Source: Saprospiraceae bacterium
GTDB lineage: Bacteria; Bacteroidota; Bacteroidia; Chitinophagales; Saprospiraceae
Length of the DNA stretch: 34,079 nucleotides
Assembly: GCA_020437105.1 (NCBI GenBank)
Contig: JAGQWR010000080.1
Span: 1 to 34,079 of the forward strand
Reading direction: 5' to 3'
In this document: piece after piece, positions 25,046-32,864 of the stretch
Layout: each line of letters opens with the position of its first letter
How positions within the stretch are numbered: the stretch's first letter is position 1
Translations under genes and position numbers: made by a program
The notes under the pieces: generated by a model
Databases searched by the model: none
What the model saw: the letters and a program-made list of their open reading frames with translations, nothing else
Told to the model about the DNA's origin: nothing

Positions 25046-25980
25046 ATCCGCAGCAGGCTTAAAATTCGGGGTTTTGCCCGGTAGAGTCGGTAATAGGGTG
25101 TCCGGGTGGCTCCAAAGGAACGGAATACGGCTTCTACGGATGGGGCCATGCTCCCTTCAAAATCAAAGATCAGGTCTTTTTTTGCCGCTTCTTTTATGGC
25201 TGCCCAGAGCAAGAGGTAGATCGCACCTGATTTTCGGCCGGCTTGACTGCTTCCGCTAAGCCAAAAACTCGCGCGTTTTGCATCCCAAATAACGGCAATA
25301 GCAGCTTGAGGCTCTTGTTCTTGATTATAGGCAGCGTATATTTTGAGTGTGGCGTGTTGTTGGATGTTTTCCGTGATTTCCTGAAACCGCTCCGTTGTTA
25401 GCCGGAAGGCGATATTTTTTCTATTCATGCTTTTCCGAACCAGGTCGAGTAAAACCGTGGCGGGGGCATTTGGATCTATCTGCAGCAAATCGCTTGCTTT
25501 GCGGATATGGTTTCTGGCGCTACTTTCCATTTCCCGATAAATTTTAGCGGGTTCGGAAAGGTCAGAAAACTGATATGTATAACGCAGTGTATTTTTAAAG
25601 CCCTGCCAATGAAATGGGAGCGCATTTTGCAAGCTTTCATCAAATTGAAGGTCGAAAAGCGGTGCCATTGGAATTTGTTTGGCCAGATCCTGGAGGATAC
25701 GCTGGGAGCGATTGTTTTGATAAACAGCCCGCTCGCTCGTTGGTGGTTTTATCCAAATATGCAAATAAGCAGTGAGTGCGGGTTGAAGAAAGAGCCGAAT
25801 CCCGGCAATCCTCCGTTGGCAGACAGGTAATGCACCCAGGATTTGCCCTTTTGAATCTTCTGCAAAAAATACCTCCCAATTTTGTGGGCCACACAAGGTA
25901 TTGAGCCACCAGTCGGTGGCATACCAGGGAATATAATTTTCCTGGCAAAGCAAGCGGTATTTCTCCTGGGATTTTGTCAC
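25042..25980 (-). CDS. GNAT/FemAB-like acyltransferase
   Basis: A 312-residue protein of the FemAB/BioF2-like (GNAT) superfamily that transfers an acyl or aminoacyl group to sugars or peptidoglycan-related substrates. Seen: an N-terminal GNAT half (WYATDWWLNTLCGPQNWEV, ILGALPVCQRRIAG) and a C-terminal half with MESSARNHIRKASDLL, SFWLSGSSQAGRKSGAIYLLLWAAIKEAAKKDLIFDFEGSMAPSVEAVFRSFGA, the typical cofactor-binding helix and the FDFEGS..P.VE..FRSFG landmark of this family. It overlaps the VpsJ-like gene by 4 bp and is divergent from the aminotransferase operon, so a role in the same sugar-modification pathway is likely but unproven. Confidence 0.8.
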   Translation of the reverse strand: MTKSQEKYRLLCQENYIPWYATDWWLNTLCGPQNWEVFFAEDSKGQILGALPVCQRRIAGIRLFLQPALTAYLHIWIKPPTSERAVYQNNRSQRILQDLAKQIPMAPLFDLQFDESLQNALPFHWQGFKNTLRYTYQFSDLSEPAKIYREMESSARNHIRKASDLLQIDPNAPATVLLDLVRKSMNRKNIAFRLTTERFQEITENIQQHATLKIYAAYNQEQEPQAAIAVIWDAKRASFWLSGSSQAGRKSGAIYLLLWAAIKEAAKKDLIFDFEGSMAPSVEAVFRSFGATRTPYYRLYRAKPRILSLLRI

Positions 25981-26057
25981 TTGTCGAAGGTAAGTAAGCG
26001 CACAAATTAATCAATATAACAGACCGATTCTTTTCTGGTACCAGTTAGCATGAATAG

Positions 26058-26078
26058 AACCACTTTCCGTAAGTGGTT
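26058..26078. promoter_or_regulatory. 8-bp hairpin in the divergent promoter region of the sugar cluster
   Basis: AACCACTT (26058-26065) and AAGTGGTT (26071-26078) are perfectly complementary around a five-base spacer. The element lies midway between the divergent starts at 25980 and 26130, where a regulator binding both directions would sit. TAATTTG sequences, one base short of the usual -7 element, occur on both flanks. Nothing else was found in the 149-bp gap. Confidence 0.4.
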
Positions 26079-26129
26079 AGTGATTTATGCACTTAACTAC
26101 GTAATTTGCCCAACAAATGTTAGAACCAG

Positions 26130-27272
26130 GTGAAGCAAATTCCTTTTAACCGACCTTATCTTTCCGGAAAGGAAGCGGCAAATTTTGATGACCTGCTCCG
26201 GAGTAACCGCTTTGCCGGTCCGGGCCCTTTCGGGATTATATGCGAGGAAAAACTGGGAGCGCTTTTAGGAAACCCTGCTGTACTAATGACTTCTTCCTGC
26301 ACGCATGCTTTGGAGATGACTGCTTTGTTATCGGGCATTGGGCCGGGAGATGAGGTAATCATGCCTTCTTTTACGTTTGTTTCGATGGCGAATGCCTTTG
26401 TTTTGCGTGGGGCTGTTCCGGTTTTTGTGGACATCCGCCCGGGTGATATGAATATAGATCCTACTGCTATTGAAGGAGCTATTACGTCCAAAACCAGGGC
26501 TCTTGTAGTGATGCACTATGCCGGAATGGCCTGTGAGATGGATACGATATTAGCGCTTTCGCGAAAGCATGAACTTATTTTAATTGAAGATGCGGCACAT
26601 TGCATTGGTGCCAGTTATAAGGGCCGTCCGTTGGGCACTTTTGGCGATCTGGCCACCTTTAGTTTTCATGAAAGCAAGAATATCCATTGTGGCGAAGGGG
26701 GGGCTTTAGTAATCAACCGGCCGGAGTGGCTACCGCTTGCGCGACAGATTCGGGAAAAGGGAACAAATCGGCCTGATTTTATTCGGGGCGAGGTGGCGTT
26801 TTACGAATGGACGGGGGTTGGCTCCAGCTACTTGTTGGGAGAACCGAGTACAGCATTTTTGGCAGCCCAATTGGATGAGGTAGCCACGGTCACCCAGGAG
26901 CGTAAGCGCATTTTTGACCGCTATGTTGCGCTGCTTTCGCCGCTCGAAAAAGCCGGAAAATTGGAATTGCCAAACCCTATTGTTGGTTCGGAGCACAACG
27001 GCCATATTTTTTTCATAAAGTTGGAAGACGGCTCCAGTCGGAATCAGTTGGCCGATTTTTTGGCAAATCGGTCTATTTCTGCGTATTTTCATTACATACC
27101 TTTGCACGCATCCCTTGCGGGAAAGGCCTTTTGTCGATTTGAGGGTACAGATAATTTTACAACTAAAGAGAGTGAACGTTTGCTTCGATTGCCGATTTAT
27201 CCCGGATTAGGAGATGCGGATTTAAAGTATATTTCGGAGGCTATTGAAGTGTTTTTTCAGACAGTCGATTAG
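26130..27272 (+). CDS. Sugar aminotransferase (DegT/StrS family), RffA/WecE type
   Basis: PLP-dependent sugar aminotransferase of 380 residues. Seen: the DegT family landmarks in order: N-terminal IPFNRPYLSG, the cofactor loop MTSSCTHALEMTALL, PSFTFVSMANAFVLRGAVPVFVDI, the PLP-pyridine Asp154 in LIEDAAHCIG, and the Schiff-base Lys183 in FSFHESKNIHCGEGG. That last motif and the MNIDP stretch mark the RffA/WecE group, which converts dTDP-4-keto-6-deoxyglucose to dTDP-4-amino-4,6-dideoxygalactose. The product would be the natural substrate for the formyltransferase encoded next. Start MKQIPFNRPYL is standard. It heads a three-gene operon. Confidence 0.92.
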   Translation: MKQIPFNRPYLSGKEAANFDDLLRSNRFAGPGPFGIICEEKLGALLGNPAVLMTSSCTHALEMTALLSGIGPGDEVIMPSFTFVSMANAFVLRGAVPVFVDIRPGDMNIDPTAIEGAITSKTRALVVMHYAGMACEMDTILALSRKHELILIEDAAHCIGASYKGRPLGTFGDLATFSFHESKNIHCGEGGALVINRPEWLPLARQIREKGTNRPDFIRGEVAFYEWTGVGSSYLLGEPSTAFLAAQLDEVATVTQERKRIFDRYVALLSPLEKAGKLELPNPIVGSEHNGHIFFIKLEDGSSRNQLADFLANRSISAYFHYIPLHASLAGKAFCRFEGTDNFTTKESERLLRLPIYPGLGDADLKYISEAIEVFFQTVD

Positions 27273-27321
27273 TATATTACAATCCCGGGCAGGCTGGTAT
27301 AGAATCCCAATAAATACGCAA

Positions 27322-28296
27322 ATGAAAATCGTTTTTTTCTGTGGGCATGAATCTCTTTTTGGGCGGCAAAGTCTGGAAGCACTTGTCGGAACGGACCTTC
27401 ATCCGGAAGTTGTTATTGCCGGTACACCGCTTACGTGGAAATCATTTGATAAAAAACTGAATAAGAACAGGGTTTTAGGGCTGCCTAGGCAAATGAGAAA
27501 GTGGTATTATGCTCGTAAAAACAGCAATTGGCTGCTTCGCCTGACCCGGGAACATGGAATAGAATTACGTTTGATTGAGGATGTAAATTCGCCGAAAGGC
27601 CTACAGGAATTACAGGCACTGCAACCCGATTTATTTATTTGTGCTGCCTATCCGCAGATTTTGGAAAGAGCCTGGTTGGATATCCCCCCGCAGGGAGCGC
27701 TGGGTTTTCATCCGTCTTTATTGCCTGCTTTTCGGGGCGCACATCCGCACTTTTGGGCTATACGAAATGGAGCTTCCGTAACCGGGTTGACAGCTTATCG
27801 CATGACTTCGGAGATTGATCAGGGAGAAATTTTGGCCCAGGTACGCTTCGATTTGCCGGACTTAAACTATAGTCAGCTTTACCAGAAAATCGGACAAAGT
27901 TTGCCTGAGCTGGTTGAAAAAACAGCGGACGTATTTTTGCGCTCCGGGCGGATAGAATTGCTTAACAAGGGATTGGAGTCTTCTTACTTTTGGAATAATC
28001 GGCCAGAAGATGCCCGCCTGTGTTGGGACGATTATACGTTGGAAGAAATTCACTGCATTGTGCGGACAGGTATCGCCTGGGCTGTTTATCGCACCCGAAA
28101 GATTCGAATTTTGGATGGACAGCCCGTCAAGGATCATCCGGAACTGGATATCAAATTACCGGCAGGAAGCATTCAGAAAGATCAGGGTGGCAAAACCTAT
28201 ATTCGATGTATTGATGGTTGGTTGCAAGTACACAATTGGCGTTGGGAGCGGGAGTTGTTTCGCCCTGGATTGCGTGCAGGTGAAATGGTGAGATAG
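27322..28296 (+). CDS. Sugar N-formyltransferase (formyltetrahydrofolate-dependent)
   Basis: A 324-residue protein of the formyltransferase superfamily. Seen: an N-terminal Rossmann start (MKIVFFCGHESLFG), then FICAAYPQIL, the hallmark loop GFHPSLLPAFRGAHPHFWAI with catalytic His130, and AYRMTSEIDQGEILAQ with the conserved Asp166. The canonical Asn two residues before the His is a Gly (GFHP), as happens in other sugar and divergent formyltransferases. A C-terminal Fmt-like domain of about 100 residues follows. I place the start at 27322, not the ORF beginning 27244, because 27244-27272 lies inside the preceding gene and the Rossmann motif begins at MKIVFF. It most likely formylates the amino sugar made by the aminotransferase upstream. 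The next gene follows after one base. Confidence 0.88.
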   Translation: MKIVFFCGHESLFGRQSLEALVGTDLHPEVVIAGTPLTWKSFDKKLNKNRVLGLPRQMRKWYYARKNSNWLLRLTREHGIELRLIEDVNSPKGLQELQALQPDLFICAAYPQILERAWLDIPPQGALGFHPSLLPAFRGAHPHFWAIRNGASVTGLTAYRMTSEIDQGEILAQVRFDLPDLNYSQLYQKIGQSLPELVEKTADVFLRSGRIELLNKGLESSYFWNNRPEDARLCWDDYTLEEIHCIVRTGIAWAVYRTRKIRILDGQPVKDHPELDIKLPAGSIQKDQGGKTYIRCIDGWLQVHNWRWERELFRPGLRAGEMVR

Positions 28297-28297
28297 G

Positions 28298-29800
28298 ATG
28301 GCAAATTTTTTAGGAAGGTTGCAAAAAGGAGGTTTTCCGGAATTTATTTTGGAAGGCGCATTTACTGGTGGTGACTTAGCACACTTTTTAGAAAAACAGC
28401 GATTCCCCCTGAGTGGTGTTTGCTATGACGCATCGTCAAAAAAGCTGCAATTTTATACGGATCGTCTGGGTTTTAGTCCTTTGTATCTCTATCAAAAAAA
28501 TGGAAATATTGCCTGGAGCAACCGCTTAAGCGCCCTGTTTGAGCTAAAAGAACTGGAATTTACCCTAAACCCGGATGCCCTCGAAGCCTTTTTGCAATGT
28601 GGTTATTTGCCTGGCGATATGACCTGGTTTGCCGAAGTGCTTGTCTTGCCTGCCGCTTCCATCTGGGAGTATGATATGACCATGCAATCCTGGGAAAAAG
28701 CGCGGTATTGGACCTGGGCAGACATCCCCCAATCGGACTATTCTTTTGAGGAAGCTGTAGATGAGTTGGCAGTGCGTTTGCGCGATATGATGCAGGAGAG
28801 CCTTTCGGCGAAGACCGGTACAATTGGCGTATCCCTAAGTGGTGGCTTGGACAGCCGCTTGTTGTTGGCCCTGGCTGGCGAACAAAAAACCGTAGTTTCC
28901 TACACCTTTGGGAGAGCGGATAGTTGGGATGTGCAAATTGCCGCAAAAGTAGCAAAGCAAGCCGGTATATCGCATCGGATATTACTGCTTGAGCCAAAAA
29001 ACTGGATGGATCATCGGGAAGAAGCCATTTGGCGATCGGACGGAATGGCCAGCTACATGCACCTGCACCATGTGCCCAACTACCTCGAGAATGCCCAACT
29101 ATCTGATTGGAATTTAAACGGTTGTTGTGGGGATGCGCTGTTTAAAGGCTTTGGGAATATGAAAGCATCAAGTGTCTCCATGCCGGAAGCTCATGCTGTT
29201 TTGGGTCGTTTTGCCGATCAGTTTCCACCGAATGATCCTTTTTACGGAAACAGGCAGTCGGATGCTTATTGGCTGGATCAGCATGTCCGGAATTGTACGC
29301 TGGCTGCCGTGCGGGAATGGAATCAGTCTTTAGCACAGCTTACGCCCTTTTTGGATTTTCGCTTGATTGAATTTCTATACGGATTACCAGTAGATTACAG
29401 GCTGAGGAATCATCTATATTCTGCCATGCTACTCAAACATTTTCCAAAATTATTCAAATCCATTCCCTGGAAATTAACAGGAATACCCTTGCATAAAACC
29501 CGCCTGACCGAATGGGCATTGTTGTTGAAAGTGCCACAAATAATAAGGCGTTCAGGCCTTGTCGGGAATTACCAATATACCGATTATGGTAGTTGGATGA
29601 GGCAGGAAACTGCTCTTTTACGCTGGAATAAGTTGCTGGATTCGAGTGATTCGGAAGTGCTGAAAACCTTTGCTCCAAATCTAAAAAGCACGTATTTGGA
29701 TCCAATGTTACGCAAAAAGCGAGGCGGAGAAGAGGGATTAAGCCGTGCCCTGACAATTGCTATCTGGCTTCGGCATCTGGAAGCTCGGGGTGTATTATAA
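28298..29800 (+). CDS. Asparagine-synthase-like amidotransferase lacking the glutaminase Cys
   Basis: A 500-residue protein related to AsnB. Seen: residues 35-90 resemble the second half of the class II glutaminase domain (DRLGFSPLYLY, AWSNRLSALFEL), but the nucleophile Cys2 and its loop are missing (the protein starts MANFLG). The synthetase domain is intact: PP-loop SLSGGLDSR at about 179-187, then VSYTFG, GCCGDALFKGFGNM, and PFLDFRLIEFLYGLP. So it can probably adenylate a carboxylate and use ammonia, but not glutamine. AsnB-like proteins in O-antigen clusters amidate sugar uronates. One base separates it from the formyltransferase gene, so it is in the same operon. Confidence 0.85.
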   Translation: MANFLGRLQKGGFPEFILEGAFTGGDLAHFLEKQRFPLSGVCYDASSKKLQFYTDRLGFSPLYLYQKNGNIAWSNRLSALFELKELEFTLNPDALEAFLQCGYLPGDMTWFAEVLVLPAASIWEYDMTMQSWEKARYWTWADIPQSDYSFEEAVDELAVRLRDMMQESLSAKTGTIGVSLSGGLDSRLLLALAGEQKTVVSYTFGRADSWDVQIAAKVAKQAGISHRILLLEPKNWMDHREEAIWRSDGMASYMHLHHVPNYLENAQLSDWNLNGCCGDALFKGFGNMKASSVSMPEAHAVLGRFADQFPPNDPFYGNRQSDAYWLDQHVRNCTLAAVREWNQSLAQLTPFLDFRLIEFLYGLPVDYRLRNHLYSAMLLKHFPKLFKSIPWKLTGIPLHKTRLTEWALLLKVPQIIRRSGLVGNYQYTDYGSWMRQETALLRWNKLLDSSDSEVLKTFAPNLKSTYLDPMLRKKRGGEEGLSRALTIAIWLRHLEARGVL

Positions 29801-29804
29801 TTGA

Positions 29805-30209
29805 TTAATAGCGTTCAAATTTTCCTTTTCGTCCTTTTGTTGATTGCAGCGCCTGTTCCGGCGAAAGCCGATATTTAGCATAACCACGCTTAAGAATCCA
29901 TGCACCGGAAAGGATGATGCCATAAGCTAGGATATATCTGCTTTTTCCAAGAATATAAGTACCAATAGTGAAAGCCAGTCCGATAAGCAGGATGAGTCCT
30001 CCTGCGAGCATGACATTAATGGCCTGAGTTTTATGTTGGGAGAAAAGCTGGTACTGCACCAACATTTCATCTGCTTTCAACAAGAGGAGTTTTTCGGCCT
30101 CCTTTTCCAGTTGGAGTGATTCCAGGTATTTTTTGACATCCAGATAATCCTTGCCATTGAAAATCATTTCATGGCAGGTATCCAGAATTTCTTGAATAGG
30201 CTCCTTCAT
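29805..30209 (-). CDS. Small two-helix membrane protein
   Basis: A 134-residue protein. Seen: an acidic, helical N-terminal half (residues 1-60, with ILDTCHEMIFNGKDYLDVKKYLESL) and two membrane segments (INVMLAGGLILLIGLAFTIGTYIL and YILAYGIILSGAWILKRG), then a basic tail. No family is recognised. It converges on the operon end with a 4-bp gap, and it has its own TAAATTTG promoter element on the minus strand. Function unknown. Confidence 0.7.
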   Translation of the reverse strand: MKEPIQEILDTCHEMIFNGKDYLDVKKYLESLQLEKEAEKLLLLKADEMLVQYQLFSQHKTQAINVMLAGGLILLIGLAFTIGTYILGKSRYILAYGIILSGAWILKRGYAKYRLSPEQALQSTKGRKGKFERY

Positions 30210-30238
30210 AATATAGTTCTAATAAAAAACTTCAAAGA

Positions 30239-30246
30239 CAAATTTA
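30239..30246 (-). promoter_or_regulatory. Candidate -7 element TAAATTTG for the small membrane protein gene
   Basis: On the minus strand TAAATTTG fits TAnnTTTG exactly and ends 29 bases before the ATG at 30209. No -33 TTTG is evident. On the opposite strand CATCTTTG at 30330-30337 is a near match for the secreted-protein gene at 30374. Confidence 0.45.
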
Positions 30247-30373
30247 CTTCGAAGTTTTGGTTCCGCGTATTTCTACGTGGTTTTGCATTTACCCCCTTTC
30301 TATGCTGTTTTAAGCAGGCTGTTTGCCCCCATCTTTGTATCGAACAATTTGCAAACATTAAAAGCCTAATATC

Positions 30374-30806
30374 ATGAAATCATTCCAAATCATTTACGCC
30401 TTGACTTGTATCTTCTTTATTACATCCGGTACCATGACTGCTCAGGTAAACTGGGTAGGAGGTTTTCCTGGTCAGGAGACGAATTGGGACAACCCAAGAA
30501 GCTGGAGCGACAACCATGTAACAGGATGGGATAACGTGGTATTGATCTCGAATCAGTCAACTCGTGGCGATTTCTATCCGGTAATAAATTCCAACATTGA
30601 GCCAATTGCCTACTTGATGATTGAAAACGGAGCAACCTTGACAGTCACCAATTATGGGAGAACTGAGTTATCTGGAAAATGCAGGTGGGGTATTTTTAGT
30701 TGACGAAGAAGCCCGCACCAACCGGAAAATCATGGACGGAAGAAAGCCATTAATGAGTATGACGCAGGTAGAGGACATGCAGCTTATAGCCGAAGTAAAC
30801 CACTAA
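30374..30806 (+). pseudogene. Secreted protein, probably frameshifted
   Basis: The first frame encodes 109 residues (to 30703): a Sec signal peptide (FQIIYALTCIFFITSGTMTAQ) followed by NWVGGFPGQETNWDNPRSWSD, a pattern typical of Bacteroidota surface proteins. A different frame stays open from 30654 to 30806 (50 codons, starting MGELSYLENAGGVFLVDEEA) and reads like protein. A strong terminator lies 32 bp after that second stop, not after the first. I infer one gene of about 140 residues broken by a frameshift near 30655-30700, or a sequencing error. Alternatively the first ORF ends early and the second is non-coding. Confidence 0.5.
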
Positions 30807-30838
30807 GAATAATAAACACCAACACCCTTTAGAATTGG

Positions 30839-30875
30839 CGGGCCCTGGAAAGATTTCCGGTGCCCGTTTTTTTTT
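30839..30875 (+). terminator. Rho-independent terminator
   Basis: CGGGC (30839-30843) pairs with GCCCG (30862-30866), and CTGGAAA (30845-30851) pairs with TTTCCGG (30854-30860) to give a long stem with a 2-base loop. Nine Ts follow at 30867-30875. On the minus strand it lies just after the stop of the TerB-like gene, whose stop codon overlaps the T tract. Confidence 0.9.
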
Positions 30876-31203
30876 AGAACAGGTGATCAAGCCCCATACG
30901 GATCATGCGTTCCATCTGATCGATTTCTCCATCAGCTTGAAAGATGTCTTTAAGGTGGGCATCCAACTGGTCTTTTCCGTCAGAACCTGGATAGAACCGT
31001 TCTTTCAATTCAACAATCAATTCGATTACCTCATGATCAGAAAGTAAATTGAACGTATCCTTTGCTTTGAGGTAATGTGATTTACCAACTTTTTGAACAA
31101 TCACCTCTACTTCAGATTCACTGACCTCCATATCTGCACTAGCAGCATAGTAAAGCATGAGCGCGAGAAAATCTTCTTTAATCCAGTCTTCGGTATTAGC
31201 CAT
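30874..31203 (-). CDS. TerB-like protein
   Basis: A 109-residue acidic helical protein. Seen: IKEDFLALMLYYAASADMEVSESEVEVI, the first helical hairpin typical of the TerB/DjlA-N domain, and QADGEIDQMERMIRM in the second half. There is no signal or membrane segment, so it is cytosolic. TerB-like domains occur in stress and co-chaperone proteins; this stand-alone copy has no known function. A near-match TATCTTTC lies about 20 bases before the ATG on the minus strand. Confidence 0.68.
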   Translation of the reverse strand: MANTEDWIKEDFLALMLYYAASADMEVSESEVEVIVQKVGKSHYLKAKDTFNLLSDHEVIELIVELKERFYPGSDGKDQLDAHLKDIFQADGEIDQMERMIRMGLDHLF

Positions 31204-31295
31204 TTTGTAGAAGTTTTGTCGAAAGATAGGGTGAAATAAACAGAATAATTAAACTGACCGGGCTTTTATTTCACACAGAATTTGAAGGGAGGTAT

Positions 31296-32579
31296 TTACT
31301 GTTTAGAACTGTTGCTTATGCGTAGTATGAGGAAAACCCAGGTAAAGAGAACACCTCCACCTTTTAGAAATAGGGTCCAATACTCAGTTGATTCCGGATC
31401 AAACAAACGTATAATATTGTGCAAGCCAAGCCAGACGGCCAGGCCCGTGATAAGCAGAAACAATACGTTGATTGCGGGATGATTAACAAAGCGGTCGCCA
31501 AGAATATGGCGGTCATTCACGGCCAGGAACAGGAAAATGGCCACAAAGGGGAGCAGGACACCATTTATAGCCTGAGCCAGGATGATAGCCGGAATTGGTT
31601 TGACCTGTAGTAAACTAAAGAGCAAGCCGATAGCCAGGATACTCATCCAGGTCGCTTTATATTTTGTGCCTTGCGGCTTCCAATTTAGGAGGCTTGATCC
31701 GGTAACAGCTGCTGCAAGTGGAGCTGTAATAGCAGAACTGAGGCCGGCGGCAAATAGTCCGAGTGCGAGGAGCCTGGCTGCCCAGGGACCGAGTTGTTGG
31801 TAGAGAGTAGCAGCGAGTGCTTCAAAAGAAAAAGCCCCTTCCACGGAAGTGCCAACCAGGAGGATAGCCATAGAGATAATGCCTCCTATAGCGATAGCCA
31901 GAATAAGGCCGATGCGCATTTCGCGCAGATTTTGGGAGCGGCTTATGCCGGATGCCAGGAAGAGGTTATAGGGTACGATTGTGGTTCCGATGAGTGCTGT
32001 AATTAGTAAGGTAGCCCCTTCCGGGAATGTTGGTTTAAAGGCAGATGAGAGAATATCCAGCGCATGCAGATCCAGTTGTGTGGCCAGATAGATAAAGAGT
32101 GCGCCCATTATTGCAACCAGCAGGCCCAGGCAGCGGGCGATCCAGACTATGTTGCCAAGGAGTAGCAAGGCTGTGGCGATTCCGCCAATAAGCAGCAAGG
32201 GTATCCAGGATGGGAATTTAGCGATTAATTCTATACCGGAGAGGGCGCCGAGGATATTACCTGTTTGGTAGGCAGCGCAGCCAAAAGCCACCGCAAAGAA
32301 AAGGCTGTTTCTAAGAAATTGGCCACCGGGCCCTTGGAATTTCTGGTTGAGTACCTGTCCGAGTGACTGTCCGGAAGCGATTGTAATTCTGGCGGCAGCT
32401 TCCTGGAGTAGAATAGTAGCGAGTGTAGAGAAAAAGAGTGCCCAGAGGAGGGCAAGTCCAAATCCGGCACCTGCTTTTGCAGCGGTAGTAACCGTTCCGG
32501 GTCCGATAAAAGCGGCAGAAATAACAGACCAAAATAGCAGGCTTGACAAGCCTTTTCGAAAAGAAACAGATTTAGGCAT
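31296..32579 (-). CDS. Nramp-family transporter lacking the canonical metal-binding residues
   Basis: A 427-residue membrane protein of the Nramp (MntH/SLC11) family. Seen: about 11 hydrophobic segments and the first-helix region SAAFIGPGTVTTAAKAGAG. Canonical Nramp proteins bind Mn/Fe through DPGN in helix 1 and A..MPH in helix 6. Here helix 1 reads GPGT (both Asp and Asn lost) and helix 6 reads TTIVPYNLFLASG (Met and His lost). So it is unlikely to carry Mn or Fe in the known way. Such GPGT-type relatives occur in other Bacteroidota and are uncharacterised. A substrate such as Mg, or none, cannot be decided from sequence. The gene stands alone. Confidence 0.88.
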   Translation of the reverse strand: MPKSVSFRKGLSSLLFWSVISAAFIGPGTVTTAAKAGAGFGLALLWALFFSTLATILLQEAAARITIASGQSLGQVLNQKFQGPGGQFLRNSLFFAVAFGCAAYQTGNILGALSGIELIAKFPSWIPLLLIGGIATALLLLGNIVWIARCLGLLVAIMGALFIYLATQLDLHALDILSSAFKPTFPEGATLLITALIGTTIVPYNLFLASGISRSQNLREMRIGLILAIAIGGIISMAILLVGTSVEGAFSFEALAATLYQQLGPWAARLLALGLFAAGLSSAITAPLAAAVTGSSLLNWKPQGTKYKATWMSILAIGLLFSLLQVKPIPAIILAQAINGVLLPFVAIFLFLAVNDRHILGDRFVNHPAINVLFLLITGLAVWLGLHNIIRLFDPESTEYWTLFLKGGGVLFTWVFLILRISNSSKQ

Positions 32580-32672
32580 GGTGGAAGTTATGGAGAAAAG
32601 TTGGATCGGGCAAAGGGGGTATTTACCAGGAAATTAATATATTGAAGTTGTTTAAGGATACCTCCTTGGTTT

Positions 32673-32708
32673 CCGGAAAAGCCTTTTTACTCCACTTTTC
32701 GGTTTTTT
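32673..32708 (+). terminator. Terminator-like hairpin with no upstream gene
   Basis: CCGGAAAAG (32673-32681) and CTTTTCGG (32695-32702) form a stem with one bulged base and a 13-base loop, followed by six Ts. No plus-strand gene ends upstream, so it may be a leftover of a lost gene or of the element brought in by the recombinase. The rest of the 285-bp gap (32580-32864) shows only A/T-rich sequence and short local repeats. Confidence 0.4.
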
Positions 32709-32864
32709 AACGCCCCGTAGCGCGCTGCTATGCGGCTCAAAAAAAGCCTCAATTGGAAAAAAATCAATTCCCGGACTCTCAGCAGGCATTTTTAAACAAC
32801 TTCATGGAGAGAAATACGGGTGCCAAACCAATTAGATTTTATTATTTATTAAAATCCCGTATAG

